Positions 23,671 through 32,084 are shown, numbered from the stretch's first letter. The stretch: 64,000 nt of DNA from Acidobacteriaceae bacterium (GCA_003132445.1 PKXU01000198.1:28055-92054), one strand, 5' to 3'. A program made the numbers and translations. Notes: generated by a model from the letters alone, not told the origin.

Positions 23671-23910
23671 TTGCCCAAATTTGAAGAGTGTCTCCAGCGG
23701 CTGGAGAAAATTGTTCAGGAACTGGAAAAGGGAGAGGTCCCACTGGAAACATCCCTGACGCTGTTTGAAGAGGGGATGCAGCTCTCTTCAGCCTGTCGCA
23801 AGGAATTGGAACAGGCGGAAGGAAAAGTCGAGATCCTGTTGAAAAAGAATGGGAAGCTTCAAGCCGAACCGTTCGAACCGCTGACGGAAAAGTTGACCGC
23901 ACGCCGATAG
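23671..23910 (+). CDS. xseB: Exodeoxyribonuclease VII small subunit
   Basis: 79-aa protein with TTG start at 23671 (GGAG 11 bases upstream). KFEECLQRLEKIVQELEKGEVPLETSLTLFEEGMQLSSACRKELEQAE is the canonical two-helix XseB sequence. Several copies bind XseA to form the exonuclease that degrades single-stranded DNA to oligonucleotides. xseA is not in the window. As in many bacteria it is near the farnesyl diphosphate synthase gene, here with a receiver-like gene between. The 173-bp gap before it shows no gene. Confidence 0.92.
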   Translation: MPKFEECLQRLEKIVQELEKGEVPLETSLTLFEEGMQLSSACRKELEQAEGKVEILLKKNGKLQAEPFEPLTEKLTARR

Positions 23911-24034
23911 CGCGCGGGATCCTGTTCGCGATTCTTATACTTTAAGATGTCTGTGCGTTGTGGTAACCCAGGCCACCCGCAGCCCGAGTCGAATGTTGAC
24001 GTCCGCCGTTGACGAAGGTTGAAAAGGGGAAAGA

Positions 24035-24403
24035 ATGGCTCAAAATGATGTGATTGTACTTGAGCACGATCCTGGAGTTGCGCGGTCCCTGGCTGGTGGA
24101 CTTCGCCCTCATTTTTCAGTGCACCTAACCCAGTCGCGCGAAGAATTGCGCGCCAACTTAGCCCGCAATCGTCCGGAAGCTGTAGTGCTCAACATTGAGT
24201 ACTGGCGGCTGACGGATGTTGAGAGTTTGCATCGCGACTTTCCATCCTTACCCATCGTCTGCACCCACCGCGTTCCTGACGAAGAAATGTGGATGGCCGC
24301 GCTTGAAGCTGGCGCTAGCGATGTGTGTCCCAATGATGACGTGGCCAATGTGCTCACGTCGGTGCTGCGAAGCACGGCGCTTTCGCGCGGCGCGGCTGCA
24401 TAG
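24035..24403 (+). CDS. Degenerate response-regulator receiver protein
   Basis: 122-aa single-domain protein; ATG-24035 follows GGGGAAAGA. The fold pattern is that of a CheY-like receiver: VIVLEHDPGVARSLAGGLR, then PEAVVLNIEYW, then LPIVCTHRVPDEEMWMAALEAGASDVCPNDD. The phosphoacceptor Asp is replaced by Asn53, and the conserved Lys of the final loop reads Asn. Acidic residues Glu10 and Asp12 remain. It is therefore unlikely to be phosphorylated in the usual way and may act as a phosphorylation-independent adaptor. There is no output domain and no nearby kinase. A strong intrinsic terminator follows directly, so it is probably a single-gene unit or the end of the xseB transcript. Confidence 0.75.
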   Translation: MAQNDVIVLEHDPGVARSLAGGLRPHFSVHLTQSREELRANLARNRPEAVVLNIEYWRLTDVESLHRDFPSLPIVCTHRVPDEEMWMAALEAGASDVCPNDDVANVLTSVLRSTALSRGAAA

Positions 24404-24423
24404 ATTCACCTTTTCTTTTGAGA

Positions 24424-24446
24424 GGGCGCCTCCGGGCGTCCTTTTT
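24424..24446 (+). terminator. Rho-independent terminator
   Basis: GGGCGCC (24424-24430) pairs with GGCGTCC (24435-24441) around the loop TCCG, with one G-T pair, followed by five T. It lies 20 bp behind the receiver-like gene. Confidence 0.82.
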
Positions 24447-24506
24447 AGTCAGGACACGTCTGGTTGGACGAACCCCCTAATTACGGCTTGTTATACTCAC
24501 TGCTTC

Positions 24507-25388
24507 ATGCTTACCGAGACTCTCGAACAAGGGCGGCTGCTCACCGATGCCGCGCTGGATCGGCTCATTCCGCTGGAAACCGCGCATCCGGTTTCAATCC
24601 ACAAGGCGATGCGCCATAGCGTATTCGCCGGCGGGAAACGGCTGCGGCCGGTCCTGTGCATGGAGGCAGGGCGGATGGTGGCTGGATCGTTACCTGCACA
24701 GATTGAAGAATTGGGCGCAGCGCTCGAAATGCTGCATACCTACTCGCTGATTCACGACGATCTTCCCGCACTCGACAATGACGACCTGCGCCGCGGCCGT
24801 CCGACGTGCCATAAGGTATTCGGCGAGGCTCTCGCTATTCTGGCCGGCGATGCGCTGCAGACTCAGGCCTACGAAGTTCTGGCGCGATTGAAATGTCCTG
24901 CCGAATCGCGCGTCCGCATCATTGAGGAAATCGCCCGCGGAACCGGCACGATTGACGGAATGATCGGAGGCCAGGTGGTCGATCTGGAAGCGGAACATAC
25001 GCAGCCGACCAAGGAGATGCTGGAGTACATCCATCGCTCGAAGACCGCTGCGCTGATTACTGCCAGCCTGGTAAGCGGCGGATTATACGCAGGAGCCAAA
25101 GATAGCCAGGTGGCGAAGCTGCGCGCTTTTGGATCGGCGATTGGCTTGGCGTTTCAAATTGTGGACGACGTGCTTGACGTGACCCAGAGCTCCGAACAAT
25201 TGGGGAAGACTGCCGGTAAAGACACTGCCTCTGAAAAAGTCACGTACCCGGCCCTGTTTGGCGTGGAAGCGTCGGAGCGCAAAGCGGACGCGCTGGTAAA
25301 CGATGCAATGGCACAACTGGACAGCTTTGGCGAGCGCGCGGAAACGCTTAAGGAGTTGGCGCGGTATTTAGTGGAACGGAAGAAGTGA
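24507..25388 (+). CDS. ispA: Farnesyl (polyprenyl) diphosphate synthase, short-chain type
   Basis: 293-aa cytoplasmic prenyltransferase condensing IPP with allylic diphosphates, supplying C15 units for undecaprenyl, quinone and hopanoid synthesis. The start ATG-24507 gives the usual N-terminus; the frame extends upstream only through the receiver gene in another register. Motifs: FAGGKRLRPVLC, first Asp-rich motif HDDLPALDNDD preceded by LEMLHTYSLI, GRPTCHKVFGEALAILAGDAL, GGQVVDLEAE, HRSKTAALI, and second Asp-rich motif FQIVDDVLDVTQSSEQLGKTAGKD. The two residues between the first Asp pair and the later ones follow the bacterial type II FPPS pattern. Confidence 0.93.
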   Translation: MLTETLEQGRLLTDAALDRLIPLETAHPVSIHKAMRHSVFAGGKRLRPVLCMEAGRMVAGSLPAQIEELGAALEMLHTYSLIHDDLPALDNDDLRRGRPTCHKVFGEALAILAGDALQTQAYEVLARLKCPAESRVRIIEEIARGTGTIDGMIGGQVVDLEAEHTQPTKEMLEYIHRSKTAALITASLVSGGLYAGAKDSQVAKLRAFGSAIGLAFQIVDDVLDVTQSSEQLGKTAGKDTASEKVTYPALFGVEASERKADALVNDAMAQLDSFGERAETLKELARYLVERKK

Positions 25389-25467
25389 AAAGAACGGACT
25401 TCGGACCTCGACCTTCGCATCTGGGATCAGATCTGTCATCCTCGGTGACCTCTGTGATAAAAATTAA

Positions 25468-25527
25468 GGAGGGCGATGGAGTTCGCCACAACCGCCTGTA
25501 CTGGATTACAGGCTGATAACTCCTACA
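25468..25527 (+). ncRNA. Fluoride riboswitch (crcB motif), translational type
   Basis: The sequence matches the crcB motif consensus almost throughout. P1 is GGCG (25472-25475) with CGCC (25484-25487), enclosing ATGGAGTT. A second hairpin is GCCTGTA (25494-25500) with TACAGGC (25507-25513). The conserved CTGATAACTCCTAC follows. The pseudoknot GGAGTT (25478-25483) with AACTCC (25518-25523) is fully complementary. The 3' strand CTCCTAC (25520-25526) is also perfectly complementary to GTAGGAG (25550-25556), the Shine-Dalgarno of crcB. Fluoride binding should hold CTCC in the pseudoknot and free the Shine-Dalgarno; without fluoride the seven pairs would hide it. The switch mechanism is inference from complementarity. 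Confidence 0.93.
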
Positions 25528-25561
25528 GAATTGAACCTTTTTTTGTTTTGTAGGAGAATTC

Positions 25562-25936
25562 TTGAAGAACTTTCTTGTCATCTCTGTCGCCGCCATTGTG
25601 GGCGCGAATCTTCGATTCTTTCTGAGCCGCCTCGCTGCCAAAGAATTTGGGCCGGTGTTCCCCACAGGAACTCTTATCATCAACATCCTGGGCAGCTTCA
25701 TTGTTGGTTTCTTCGTTATCTGGACCAGCGAGCGAGTATTGGTCGATCCGCGATGGCGGGTGCTGGTGGTAGTCGGCTTCTGCGGCTCGTTCACTACTTT
25801 TTCAAGCTACGCTTTTGAAACGATGTCATTTTTCGAGCAGGGGCAATGGGGATTAATGGTGACCAACATTCTCACCAACAACCTGCTGTCTCTGTGCGCA
25901 GCGCTTGGGGGAATGGCGCTGGCGCGAGTACTTTGA
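25562..25936 (+). CDS. crcB: Fluoride exporter CrcB/Fluc
   Basis: 124-aa inner-membrane protein of four helices, working as a dual-topology dimer to expel fluoride. Family signatures: GANLRFFLSRL, FPTGTLIINILGSFIVGF (the conserved N/GS helix) and GFCGSFTTFSSYAFE, the FTTFS motif that lines the fluoride track. TTG start at 25562, five bases after GTAGGAG. Expression is expected to rise with fluoride through the riboswitch just upstream. Three genes follow with gaps of 2, 1 and 0 bases, so they probably share the fluoride-responsive transcript. Confidence 0.94.
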   Translation: MKNFLVISVAAIVGANLRFFLSRLAAKEFGPVFPTGTLIINILGSFIVGFFVIWTSERVLVDPRWRVLVVVGFCGSFTTFSSYAFETMSFFEQGQWGLMVTNILTNNLLSLCAALGGMALARVL

Positions 25937-25938
25937 GC

Positions 25939-26478
25939 ATGCACGCCCTGCCGACACTGGAAACTGCGCGGCTCCAGTTGCGTGCATATAGCGAGGCCGA
26001 AATCCCCGAACTGGTTCCTCTGATTGGCGCGCGCGAGATTGCCGCGAACACTTTGCGGATTCCGCATCCTTACACGGAGCAGCATGCGCGAGATTTTCTC
26101 GCCCAGATTCGCACCGACGTCGAATTTCGCTTTGCCGTAATCTTGCGCGAAAGCGGGCGATTGTGCGGAGGCGTGGGGCTGCGACCGGCGGCGCAGCATC
26201 AGCATGCCGAACTTGGCTACTGGATTGGAGTCCCTTACTGGGGCAATGGCTATGCGACCGAGGCTACGCGAGAGTTGCTGCGTTACGGATTTGAGAATCT
26301 TGGATTCCATCGCATCTTCGCATCGCATTTCAAGAACAATGTTGCGTCGGGGCGAATCCTGAAAAAGCTAGGCATGCGGTACGAAGGCTGCCAGCGAGAA
26401 CACCTGTGCAAGTGGGATCAATTCATCGACCTGGAGTTGTACGGACTGCTGCGGCAAGAATGGGAGCATAGCGAGTAG
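25939..26478 (+). CDS. GNAT N-acetyltransferase (RimJ/RimL-type)
   Basis: 179 aa from ATG-25939, two bases after the crcB stop. LETARLQLRAYSEAEIPELVPLI is the usual N-terminus of RimJ/RimL-like (Acetyltransf_3) enzymes. The acetyl-CoA site appears as YWIGVPYWGNGYATEATRELLRYGFENLGFHRIFA, and NVASGRILKKLGMRYEG follows. It would acetylate a protein N-terminus or a small amine; the substrate is not known. Its position inside the crcB unit suggests a link to fluoride or to the following bacillithiol gene, but this is only context. Confidence 0.88.
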   Translation: MHALPTLETARLQLRAYSEAEIPELVPLIGAREIAANTLRIPHPYTEQHARDFLAQIRTDVEFRFAVILRESGRLCGGVGLRPAAQHQHAELGYWIGVPYWGNGYATEATRELLRYGFENLGFHRIFASHFKNNVASGRILKKLGMRYEGCQREHLCKWDQFIDLELYGLLRQEWEHSE

Positions 26479-26479
26479 A

Positions 26480-26809
26480 ATGCCTGAAGTTATGGCGGTG
26501 CAAGTCACAATTTATTTGAATGAAGCGGACCAGTGGCGGCACCGGCCGCTGCATATGGAACTACTCAACTATTTACGCTCGGAAAATGTCTATGCCGCCA
26601 CCGCCATTCATGCCGTTGCCGGATTTCTGGGAAGGCAGCGCGTGAAAACCGCGCATCTGGCGGACGCTGGAGGCAAAATGCCTGTGATCATTATTTTCGT
26701 CGACACCGATGAGCACGTCAGCCGCGTGCTTCCTATGTTGAAGGAGATGGCGGCGCACCGGCTGATCGTGCGCGAAAATGTCGTGCTGGAACAGGGGAAT
26801 CTCGACTGA
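26480..26809 (+). CDS. DUF190 family protein
   Basis: 109-aa small soluble protein with the PII-like alpha/beta pattern of DUF190: AVQVTIYLNEADQWRHRPLHMELLNYLRSENVYAATAIHAVAGF, PVIIIFVDTDEHVSRVLPML, and a C-terminal IVRENVVLEQ. DUF190 genes are frequent neighbours of crcB and are taken to be part of the fluoride response, possibly as a regulator of CrcB; no biochemical role is established. ATG-26480 is one base after the preceding stop; its own stop is adjacent to the next start. Confidence 0.9.
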   Translation: MPEVMAVQVTIYLNEADQWRHRPLHMELLNYLRSENVYAATAIHAVAGFLGRQRVKTAHLADAGGKMPVIIIFVDTDEHVSRVLPMLKEMAAHRLIVRENVVLEQGNLD

Positions 26810-27610
26810 ATGTCTTCCCTTCCCTCGAGCACACCTGTGGACATCCTGGCAATCGCTGCACACCGCGATGACGTGGAGCAAACCTGCGGCGGCACGCTGT
26901 TGAAGGCGGCAAAGCGCGGTCAGCGTACCGGCATCCTCGATCTCACGCAGGGCGAAATGGGAACGCGGGGTACAGCGGAGGATCGTGCTCGTGAGGCCGA
27001 CGACGCGGCGAAAATTCTAGGGGTAAGCTGGCGGCGGGCTCTCGATCTTCCCGACGGGCGCGTCGAGAACACTTGGGAGAACCGGCTAAAAGTGGCGAGC
27101 GTGATCCGGGAGACGCGGCCGCAGGTGATCATTCTGCCTTACTGGAAAGGCAGGCATCCTGATCATTACACCGCTTCGGTACTGGGATACGAAGCTTGCT
27201 TTCTCTCTGGATTAGGAAAGCTTGATCCCAAGAAAGCTCTCAGCTCTCAACCGGTCGACGTCGACGAACAGAAATCCGATTTCGCGTCTCGAACTTCAGA
27301 GCTCGCTCCTCATCGTCCATTTAAGATTATTTACGCCACACTGTATTACGACGTTCGGCCTCCCTTTGTGGTTGATATCAGCGAGCAGTTTGAAGAAAAG
27401 TTTGCTTCCATCATGGCGTACAAGTCGCAGTTCAGCGATCAGGAAGCGGGCAAGGACCTGTTCCCTGCCCACGACGAAATTCACACGCGTGTCGAAGCCA
27501 TGGCGCGCTTCTACGGCATGCTCGGCGGCGTCACCTACGCGGAACCCTTTCTGCAAAAAGAAGTCGGGCTCGTCGACGACTTATTGGCTATTCCGGTCAA
27601 ATCGATTTAG
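26810..27610 (+). CDS. bshB1: Bacillithiol biosynthesis deacetylase BshB1
   Basis: 266-aa zinc hydrolase of the LmbE/PIG-L family. It deacetylates GlcNAc-malate to GlcN-malate, the second step to bacillithiol. Zinc-site motifs: LAIAAHRDDVEQTCGG (AHxDD) and GRHPDHYTAS (HPDH). LTQGEMGTRGT is characteristic of BshB1, as opposed to other PIG-L enzymes. The C-terminal MARFYGMLGGVTYAEPF also fits. The ATG overlaps nothing but abuts the DUF190 stop, so it is translationally packed into the crcB operon. bshA and bshC are not in the window. Linking a thiol pathway to fluoride control is unusual and may reflect simple read-through. Confidence 0.9.
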   Translation: MSSLPSSTPVDILAIAAHRDDVEQTCGGTLLKAAKRGQRTGILDLTQGEMGTRGTAEDRAREADDAAKILGVSWRRALDLPDGRVENTWENRLKVASVIRETRPQVIILPYWKGRHPDHYTASVLGYEACFLSGLGKLDPKKALSSQPVDVDEQKSDFASRTSELAPHRPFKIIYATLYYDVRPPFVVDISEQFEEKFASIMAYKSQFSDQEAGKDLFPAHDEIHTRVEAMARFYGMLGGVTYAEPFLQKEVGLVDDLLAIPVKSI

Positions 27611-27643
27611 CATTTCTGAACTCAAATCACAGAGGTCGCAAAT

Positions 27644-28225
27644 ATGCTTCGTAGCATTTTTATTCTCATTACATCGTTGGCGATAGCAGCCTCCGCTGCG
27701 GCGCAAGCAGGGACTTGGCAGATCGATCCCAACCACACTGCTGCGCAGTTTGCTGTGCGGCACCTTGGCCTTTCTACGGTGCGGGGCGCATTCACCAAGG
27801 TGACCGGCTCGGCGCAGTATGATCCCGCAGACCCGTCCAAGACTGCTCTCGAGGCCACGATCGACACGAACTCCGTGGACACGCGGGTACAGATGCGCGA
27901 CAACGATTTACGCAGTCCGCGGTTCTTCGACGTGCAAAAGTATCCGACCATCACTTTTCATTCCAAGCAAACAAAAGTGGTGGGGCCGGGAAAACTGCAG
28001 ATCACAGGCGATCTGACAATCCACGGCGTGACGAAAGAAGTTGTGCTCGACGTGGATGGACCGTCCGCTCCAATCAAAGATCCGATGGGCAAAGGGCTGC
28101 GTATGGGGGCTTCGGCAACCACCAAAATCAATCGCCAGGATTTTGGTGTGAGTGCCCTGCCCGGCCCGGTGGGAGATGAGATTACGATCACGATTGATAC
28201 GGAACTGATCCAGCCGCCGAAATAG
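27644..28225 (+). CDS. YceI family periplasmic protein
   Basis: 193 aa with a signal peptide (1-21, FILITSLAIAASAAAQA). The remainder is the YceI lipocalin-like fold: GTWQIDPNHTAAQFAVRHLGLSTVRGAF, VDTRVQMRDNDLRSPRFFDVQKYPTITF, LTIHGVTKEVVLDV, MGASATTKINRQDFGV. YceI proteins bind isoprenoid or similar amphipathic ligands in the periplasm. It is 33 bp after bshB1 and could be co-transcribed. Ligand unknown. Confidence 0.92.
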   Translation: MLRSIFILITSLAIAASAAAQAGTWQIDPNHTAAQFAVRHLGLSTVRGAFTKVTGSAQYDPADPSKTALEATIDTNSVDTRVQMRDNDLRSPRFFDVQKYPTITFHSKQTKVVGPGKLQITGDLTIHGVTKEVVLDVDGPSAPIKDPMGKGLRMGASATTKINRQDFGVSALPGPVGDEITITIDTELIQPPK

Positions 28226-28273
28226 AAAAGTCTCGTGGCTGGAACAGTCCAACGTTGAATGAAGGTGTAGAAC

Positions 28274-29862
28274 TTAGAACATCCTGCTGAACAGCCAGAA
28301 CAGCGATCCCGACAACAGCATCGCCACCGGCAGAGTGAGCACCCAGGCCAATGCCAGATTGCGGACCGTGCTCAACTGAATGCCCGAGTGGTTCGCAGCC
28401 ATAGTGCCGGCCACGCCAGAGGAGAGCACCTGCGTAGTGCTGACAGGTAAACCAAATCCGTCAGCTGCGCCGATTGTTGCCATCGCTGTAATTTCTGCAA
28501 CGGCACCTTGCGCGTAAGTGAGGTGCTCTTTCCCAATTTTTTCACCCACAGTCACCACGATCCGCTTCCAGCCGACCATAGTCCCCAGGCCTAGAGCCAT
28601 CGCCACGGCGACCTTCACCCAGGTGGGAATAAAGCGCGTGGAATAATCGATATGTTTTTTGTAATTGGCAAGTACTGCCGCGTCAGCGGGGGAAAACTTG
28701 GGTTGGCCGCTCTTTGCCGTGAGCCGCAGAGCCTCACTCATCAGATAAAGATCGTTGCGGAAGTTGCGCACGCGGTCGTTGGGGACGTTTTTGAGCTCCT
28801 TGTATAGGCTGGTTTCGTTGCCGATGTCGTTAACCAGAGTGCGCATCGCCAACATGGTGTTGGCGTTGAATTGTTTGGTGCGAATGTAATCGGTGACGTC
28901 GTCGCGCGCGTCTCCGATTACAGCTCCCGGTTCCACATAGTGGTCGAGCACGGATGCGGCTTGCTGAGAACTGGCGATAAAATCTTGCGACTGCTGAAAG
29001 GTCACTGCATGGTTCAAGGCATAAGCGGTGGGCACGGTTCCGATCAGGATAAGCATGATCAGTCCCATACCTTTTTGGCCGTCATTGGAGCCATGAAAAA
29101 AGCTGACTCCCGTGCACGTTAGAATGAGCAGGCAGCGAATATAGAACGGCGGCGGTTCCGAACCTTCCGGGGCGCGATATAGCTTCGGGTCCTTAATGAG
29201 CGCCTTCGCCAGCAATAACAAGAGAGCGGCCACGCCGAATCCAACGATCGGCGAGAGCAGCAGCGACTTGCCGATGTTGGCCGCTTGTCCCCAGTCGACG
29301 CCGGAAGTGCCACTCTTGCCCGACATCATTTGATTGGCGATGCCAACGCCGATCACCGAGCCAATCAGAGTGTGTGAACTGGATGCCGGCAGCCCGAAAT
29401 ACCACGTCCCAGATTCCAAATGATCGCGGCGACGAGCAAAGCGAACACCATGGCAAATCCCGCCTTGCTGCCGACCTGCAGAATCAATTCGACCGGCAAC
29501 AGCGAGATTATGGTGAACGCGACCAGGCCAGATGAAACCATTACTCCAAGAAAGTTCCAGAAGCCCGACCATACTACGGCGACGTGAGGCTCCAGCGAAT
29601 GCGTGTAGATGACCGTGGCCACGGCGTTGGCGGTGTCGTGAAAGCCGTTCACAAATTCAAATCCCAACGCCACAAATAGGGCGATTCCCAGCAGAATGTA
29701 AGGGAGCGCGGATGTGGCGTGCATGGTGGAAAGATCGCGCAGAAGATGCGTGCCCGCGTAGGCGAAGCCAATCGCAAGAACGACCCCAAAAATGACCATG
29801 CCGATCTTGCCGGGTGACGAACGACTGAGTTTCGCATCGAGAACTGTAGTAGCGGTGGCCAT
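28274..29862 (-). pseudogene. pit: PiT-family inorganic phosphate transporter, broken by a 1-nt deletion
   Basis: The two halves are in different frames. The N-terminal part (ATG-29862, after GAGG; a second ATG is at 29868) has FEFVNGFHDTANAVATVIYTHSLEP and runs to VAAIIWNLG. The C-terminal part (to 28274) resumes as TWYFGLPASSSHTLIGSVIG, the second PiT signature, and ends in membrane helices. At 29406-29408 the plus strand reads CACGTCCCAG where CACGTTCCCAG would join the frames as WNLG-TWYFG without loss of a residue, so a single base is missing. Restored, the protein would be about 529 aa with a large central soluble loop (about 250-400), a normal low-affinity phosphate/proton symporter. 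As written the gene makes no full product. Sequencing error is as likely as a real lesion. Confidence 0.85.
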
Positions 29863-30031
29863 GTTCATCCTCTGGGACGGTTAGATATTGGGACTTTGAA
29901 TCCGACTTGAATTGCGGACTATAGTGAAGCAATGTTACGGGTGTGTTAAAAGTGCCGCCGGGTAATGAGGATTACGAAAAGCTAGAGCCGTTGGGTCGCG
30001 GACTGGGAGATAACAAGATCCCCCGTTAACG

Positions 30032-30724
30032 TTACTTTTTCAGTGCGACGGCAAGGCCGTCACGGATGGGGAGAATCGTCGTGTAGAAATCATTGGAGTC
30101 GTAGAGCTTGCGGTTGAATTCCAAGATCGCCTTGGTCGTCGCATCCTTCGGACTCTTTTCGGCAACCCGTCCGCTCCAGAGCACATTGTCGGTAATAAAC
30201 AATCCACCCTTGCGCAACTTGGGAGCGACCAGCCGAAGGACACGCGGATAGTCTTCCTTGTCAACATCGTTAAAGATGATGTCGAACTCCTGCTTCTGTT
30301 CTGAGAGAAATTCCAGAGCGTCGCCAACGTGCAGCGTGATGCGGTTGGTTACACCAGCGCGGGTGAAGTAGCCGCGGGCCCGTTCCGCATTCTTCGAATC
30401 GCCATCGGTATAAATCACGCGCCCTGAGTCACCCACAGCCTGCGCCCACCAGATCGTCGAATATCCGATGGCAGATCCCAGTTCGAACACTGCGCGAGCC
30501 TTGATTGTCAGAGCCAATTGCTGCAAAACTCGCGCCACAGCGGGGCCTACGATAGGCACTTTGTGCTGGCTGGCATAGTCTTCCATCTCAGCCAGCACTG
30601 GATCACGCTTGGGCAGCATGGAATACAGGTAGTCATCGACGGGACCTGCGGTGGTGAAATCGTAGTGCCGCCAGCTGGCTCGGTTATTGCTCTTCGTGTT
30701 CTGGGTCTTCTTATTTTGCGGCAC
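30032..30724 (-). CDS. SAM-dependent O-methyltransferase (family 3)
   Basis: 230-aa cytoplasmic enzyme with GTG start at 30724. Class I methyltransferase core: VLQQLALTIKARAVFELGSAIGYSTIWWAQAV (SAM motif I), VIYTDGDSKNAERARGYF, ITLHVGDALEFL, FDIIFNDVDKEDYP (metal-binding Asp region) and GGLFITDNVLWSGRV. It matches the COMT/CCoAOMT-like family that methylates catechol-type hydroxyls with divalent metal. The natural substrate is not indicated by context. The 160 bases between it and the phosphate permease show no gene. Confidence 0.88.
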   Translation of the reverse strand: MPQNKKTQNTKSNNRASWRHYDFTTAGPVDDYLYSMLPKRDPVLAEMEDYASQHKVPIVGPAVARVLQQLALTIKARAVFELGSAIGYSTIWWAQAVGDSGRVIYTDGDSKNAERARGYFTRAGVTNRITLHVGDALEFLSEQKQEFDIIFNDVDKEDYPRVLRLVAPKLRKGGLFITDNVLWSGRVAEKSPKDATTKAILEFNRKLYDSNDFYTTILPIRDGLAVALKK

Positions 30725-30759
30725 GTCTTTACCCTTTCACTTTCTGCTCAATCTTTTTC

Positions 30760-31464
30760 TCAGCCGCCAATGGTTTGGCCCGGCTTCATCTCGACAACCT
30801 CGATGCCGAAAACGAGTTTCTTGAACTCGCCGGGTGTTCCCGTGAGCAGCGGAAAGGTTCCGAAGTGCATGGGGATGACAGCCTTCGGCTTCAGCAGATT
30901 GCAGGCGTAGGCCGCTTCGCGCGGCGACATCACAAAACGATCGCCAATGGGCAGCATGGCAATGTCAGGCGCGTACAGCTCGCGAATGATCGCCATATCG
31001 CCGAATACAGCCGTGTCGCCGGCGTGATAAATTTTCAGGCCGCCGGGAAACTCAATCACGTAACCGCAGGCTTCGCCGCCATAAACGATTTGGTCGCCAT
31101 CGGAAATTCCGCAGGAGTGGTCGGCGTGAACCATGGTGACTTTGATGCCGCCCACAGTCTGCGTTCCGCCTTTATTCATAGGCGCAGTCTGCTTCGCGCC
31201 TTTCTTTTCCAGCCACCCGCAGAGTTCGAAAATTCCCACCACGATCGGATTGTGTTGTTTCACAACTTCCACGGCATCGCCGATATGGTCGAAATGTCCG
31301 TGGGTGCAGAGCAGAACATCGGCCTTCTTCACTTTCTTCTCGGCCTCAGGACACATGGGATTGCCCATAATCCAGGGATCGATGATTACGGTTTTACCGG
31401 CCGCGGTTTCAATACGGAAAGTTGAATGTCCCAACCAAGTGAGTTTGATGTCTTTCAGATTCAT
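30760..31464 (-). CDS. UPF0173 metallo-beta-lactamase-fold hydrolase
   Basis: 234-aa cytoplasmic protein. Start sequence LTWLGHSTFRIET and IDPWIMGNP are typical of UPF0173; the metal site is THGHFDHIGD. Further ligands are in HADHSCG, YHAGDTAVFGDM and PMHFGTFP. Family members are predicted metal-dependent hydrolases with no settled substrate. The start ATG-31464 faces the rightward hpt gene across 68 bp. Confidence 0.9.
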   Translation of the reverse strand: MNLKDIKLTWLGHSTFRIETAAGKTVIIDPWIMGNPMCPEAEKKVKKADVLLCTHGHFDHIGDAVEVVKQHNPIVVGIFELCGWLEKKGAKQTAPMNKGGTQTVGGIKVTMVHADHSCGISDGDQIVYGGEACGYVIEFPGGLKIYHAGDTAVFGDMAIIRELYAPDIAMLPIGDRFVMSPREAAYACNLLKPKAVIPMHFGTFPLLTGTPGEFKKLVFGIEVVEMKPGQTIGG

Positions 31465-31532
31465 GCTGCGTCCGGCTCCTGACTTCCAGCTTTTCTACTA
31501 TTCAACAATTCTCTAGTTTAATATGAAACGCC

Positions 31533-32084
31533 ATGGCAGAACTCAAGGTGCTGATCTCGCGGCAGGATATTGCGAAGCGCGTAAGCGAACTGGGCGCGCA
31601 GATCACCAAGGACTTTTCCGGCGAATCCATCATTCTGGTCGGCGTGCTTAAAGGGGCAGCCATTTTTCTCTCAGATCTGGCGCGGAACGTCGACCTCGAC
31701 TCCACTTTCGATTTTATCGCCGTCTCCAGCTATGGAAATCGTCCGAGCCCGACGCAGGAATTGAAGAGCGGATGGGACTCGACTGGCGAGGTAAAATTAA
31801 CCAAGGACGTAGACCAGTCGATGAAAAATAAGAACGTGATTCTGGTGGAAGACATTCTTGACACCGGCCTGACGATGACCTATCTGAAGAAAATGCTGTT
31901 CGCCAGACAGCCTCGGAGCTTGAAAGTTGCCGCGCTGCTCGATAAGCCTTCGCGGCGCAAACTGCCGCTCGAAGGCGACTATGTTGGTTTCAAGATTCCT
32001 GATGAATTTGTCGTCGGCTACGGACTGGACTATGCGGAGAAGTATCGCAATCTCGCCGATATTTGCATTGTGCCCCGAGAATAA
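31533..32084 (+). CDS. hpt: Hypoxanthine phosphoribosyltransferase
   Basis: 183-aa purine salvage enzyme converting hypoxanthine or guanine plus PRPP to IMP or GMP. Motifs: ILVGVLKGAAIFLSDLAR (PPi loop region), FIAVSSYGN (flexible loop Ser-Tyr), NVILVEDILDTGLTMTYL (PRPP-binding acidic motif) and VGFKIPDEFVVGYGLDYAEKYRNL (purine-binding end). Length is normal for the family. It stands alone, with the phosphatase gene 100 bp downstream. Confidence 0.95.
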   Translation: MAELKVLISRQDIAKRVSELGAQITKDFSGESIILVGVLKGAAIFLSDLARNVDLDSTFDFIAVSSYGNRPSPTQELKSGWDSTGEVKLTKDVDQSMKNKNVILVEDILDTGLTMTYLKKMLFARQPRSLKVAALLDKPSRRKLPLEGDYVGFKIPDEFVVGYGLDYAEKYRNLADICIVPRE

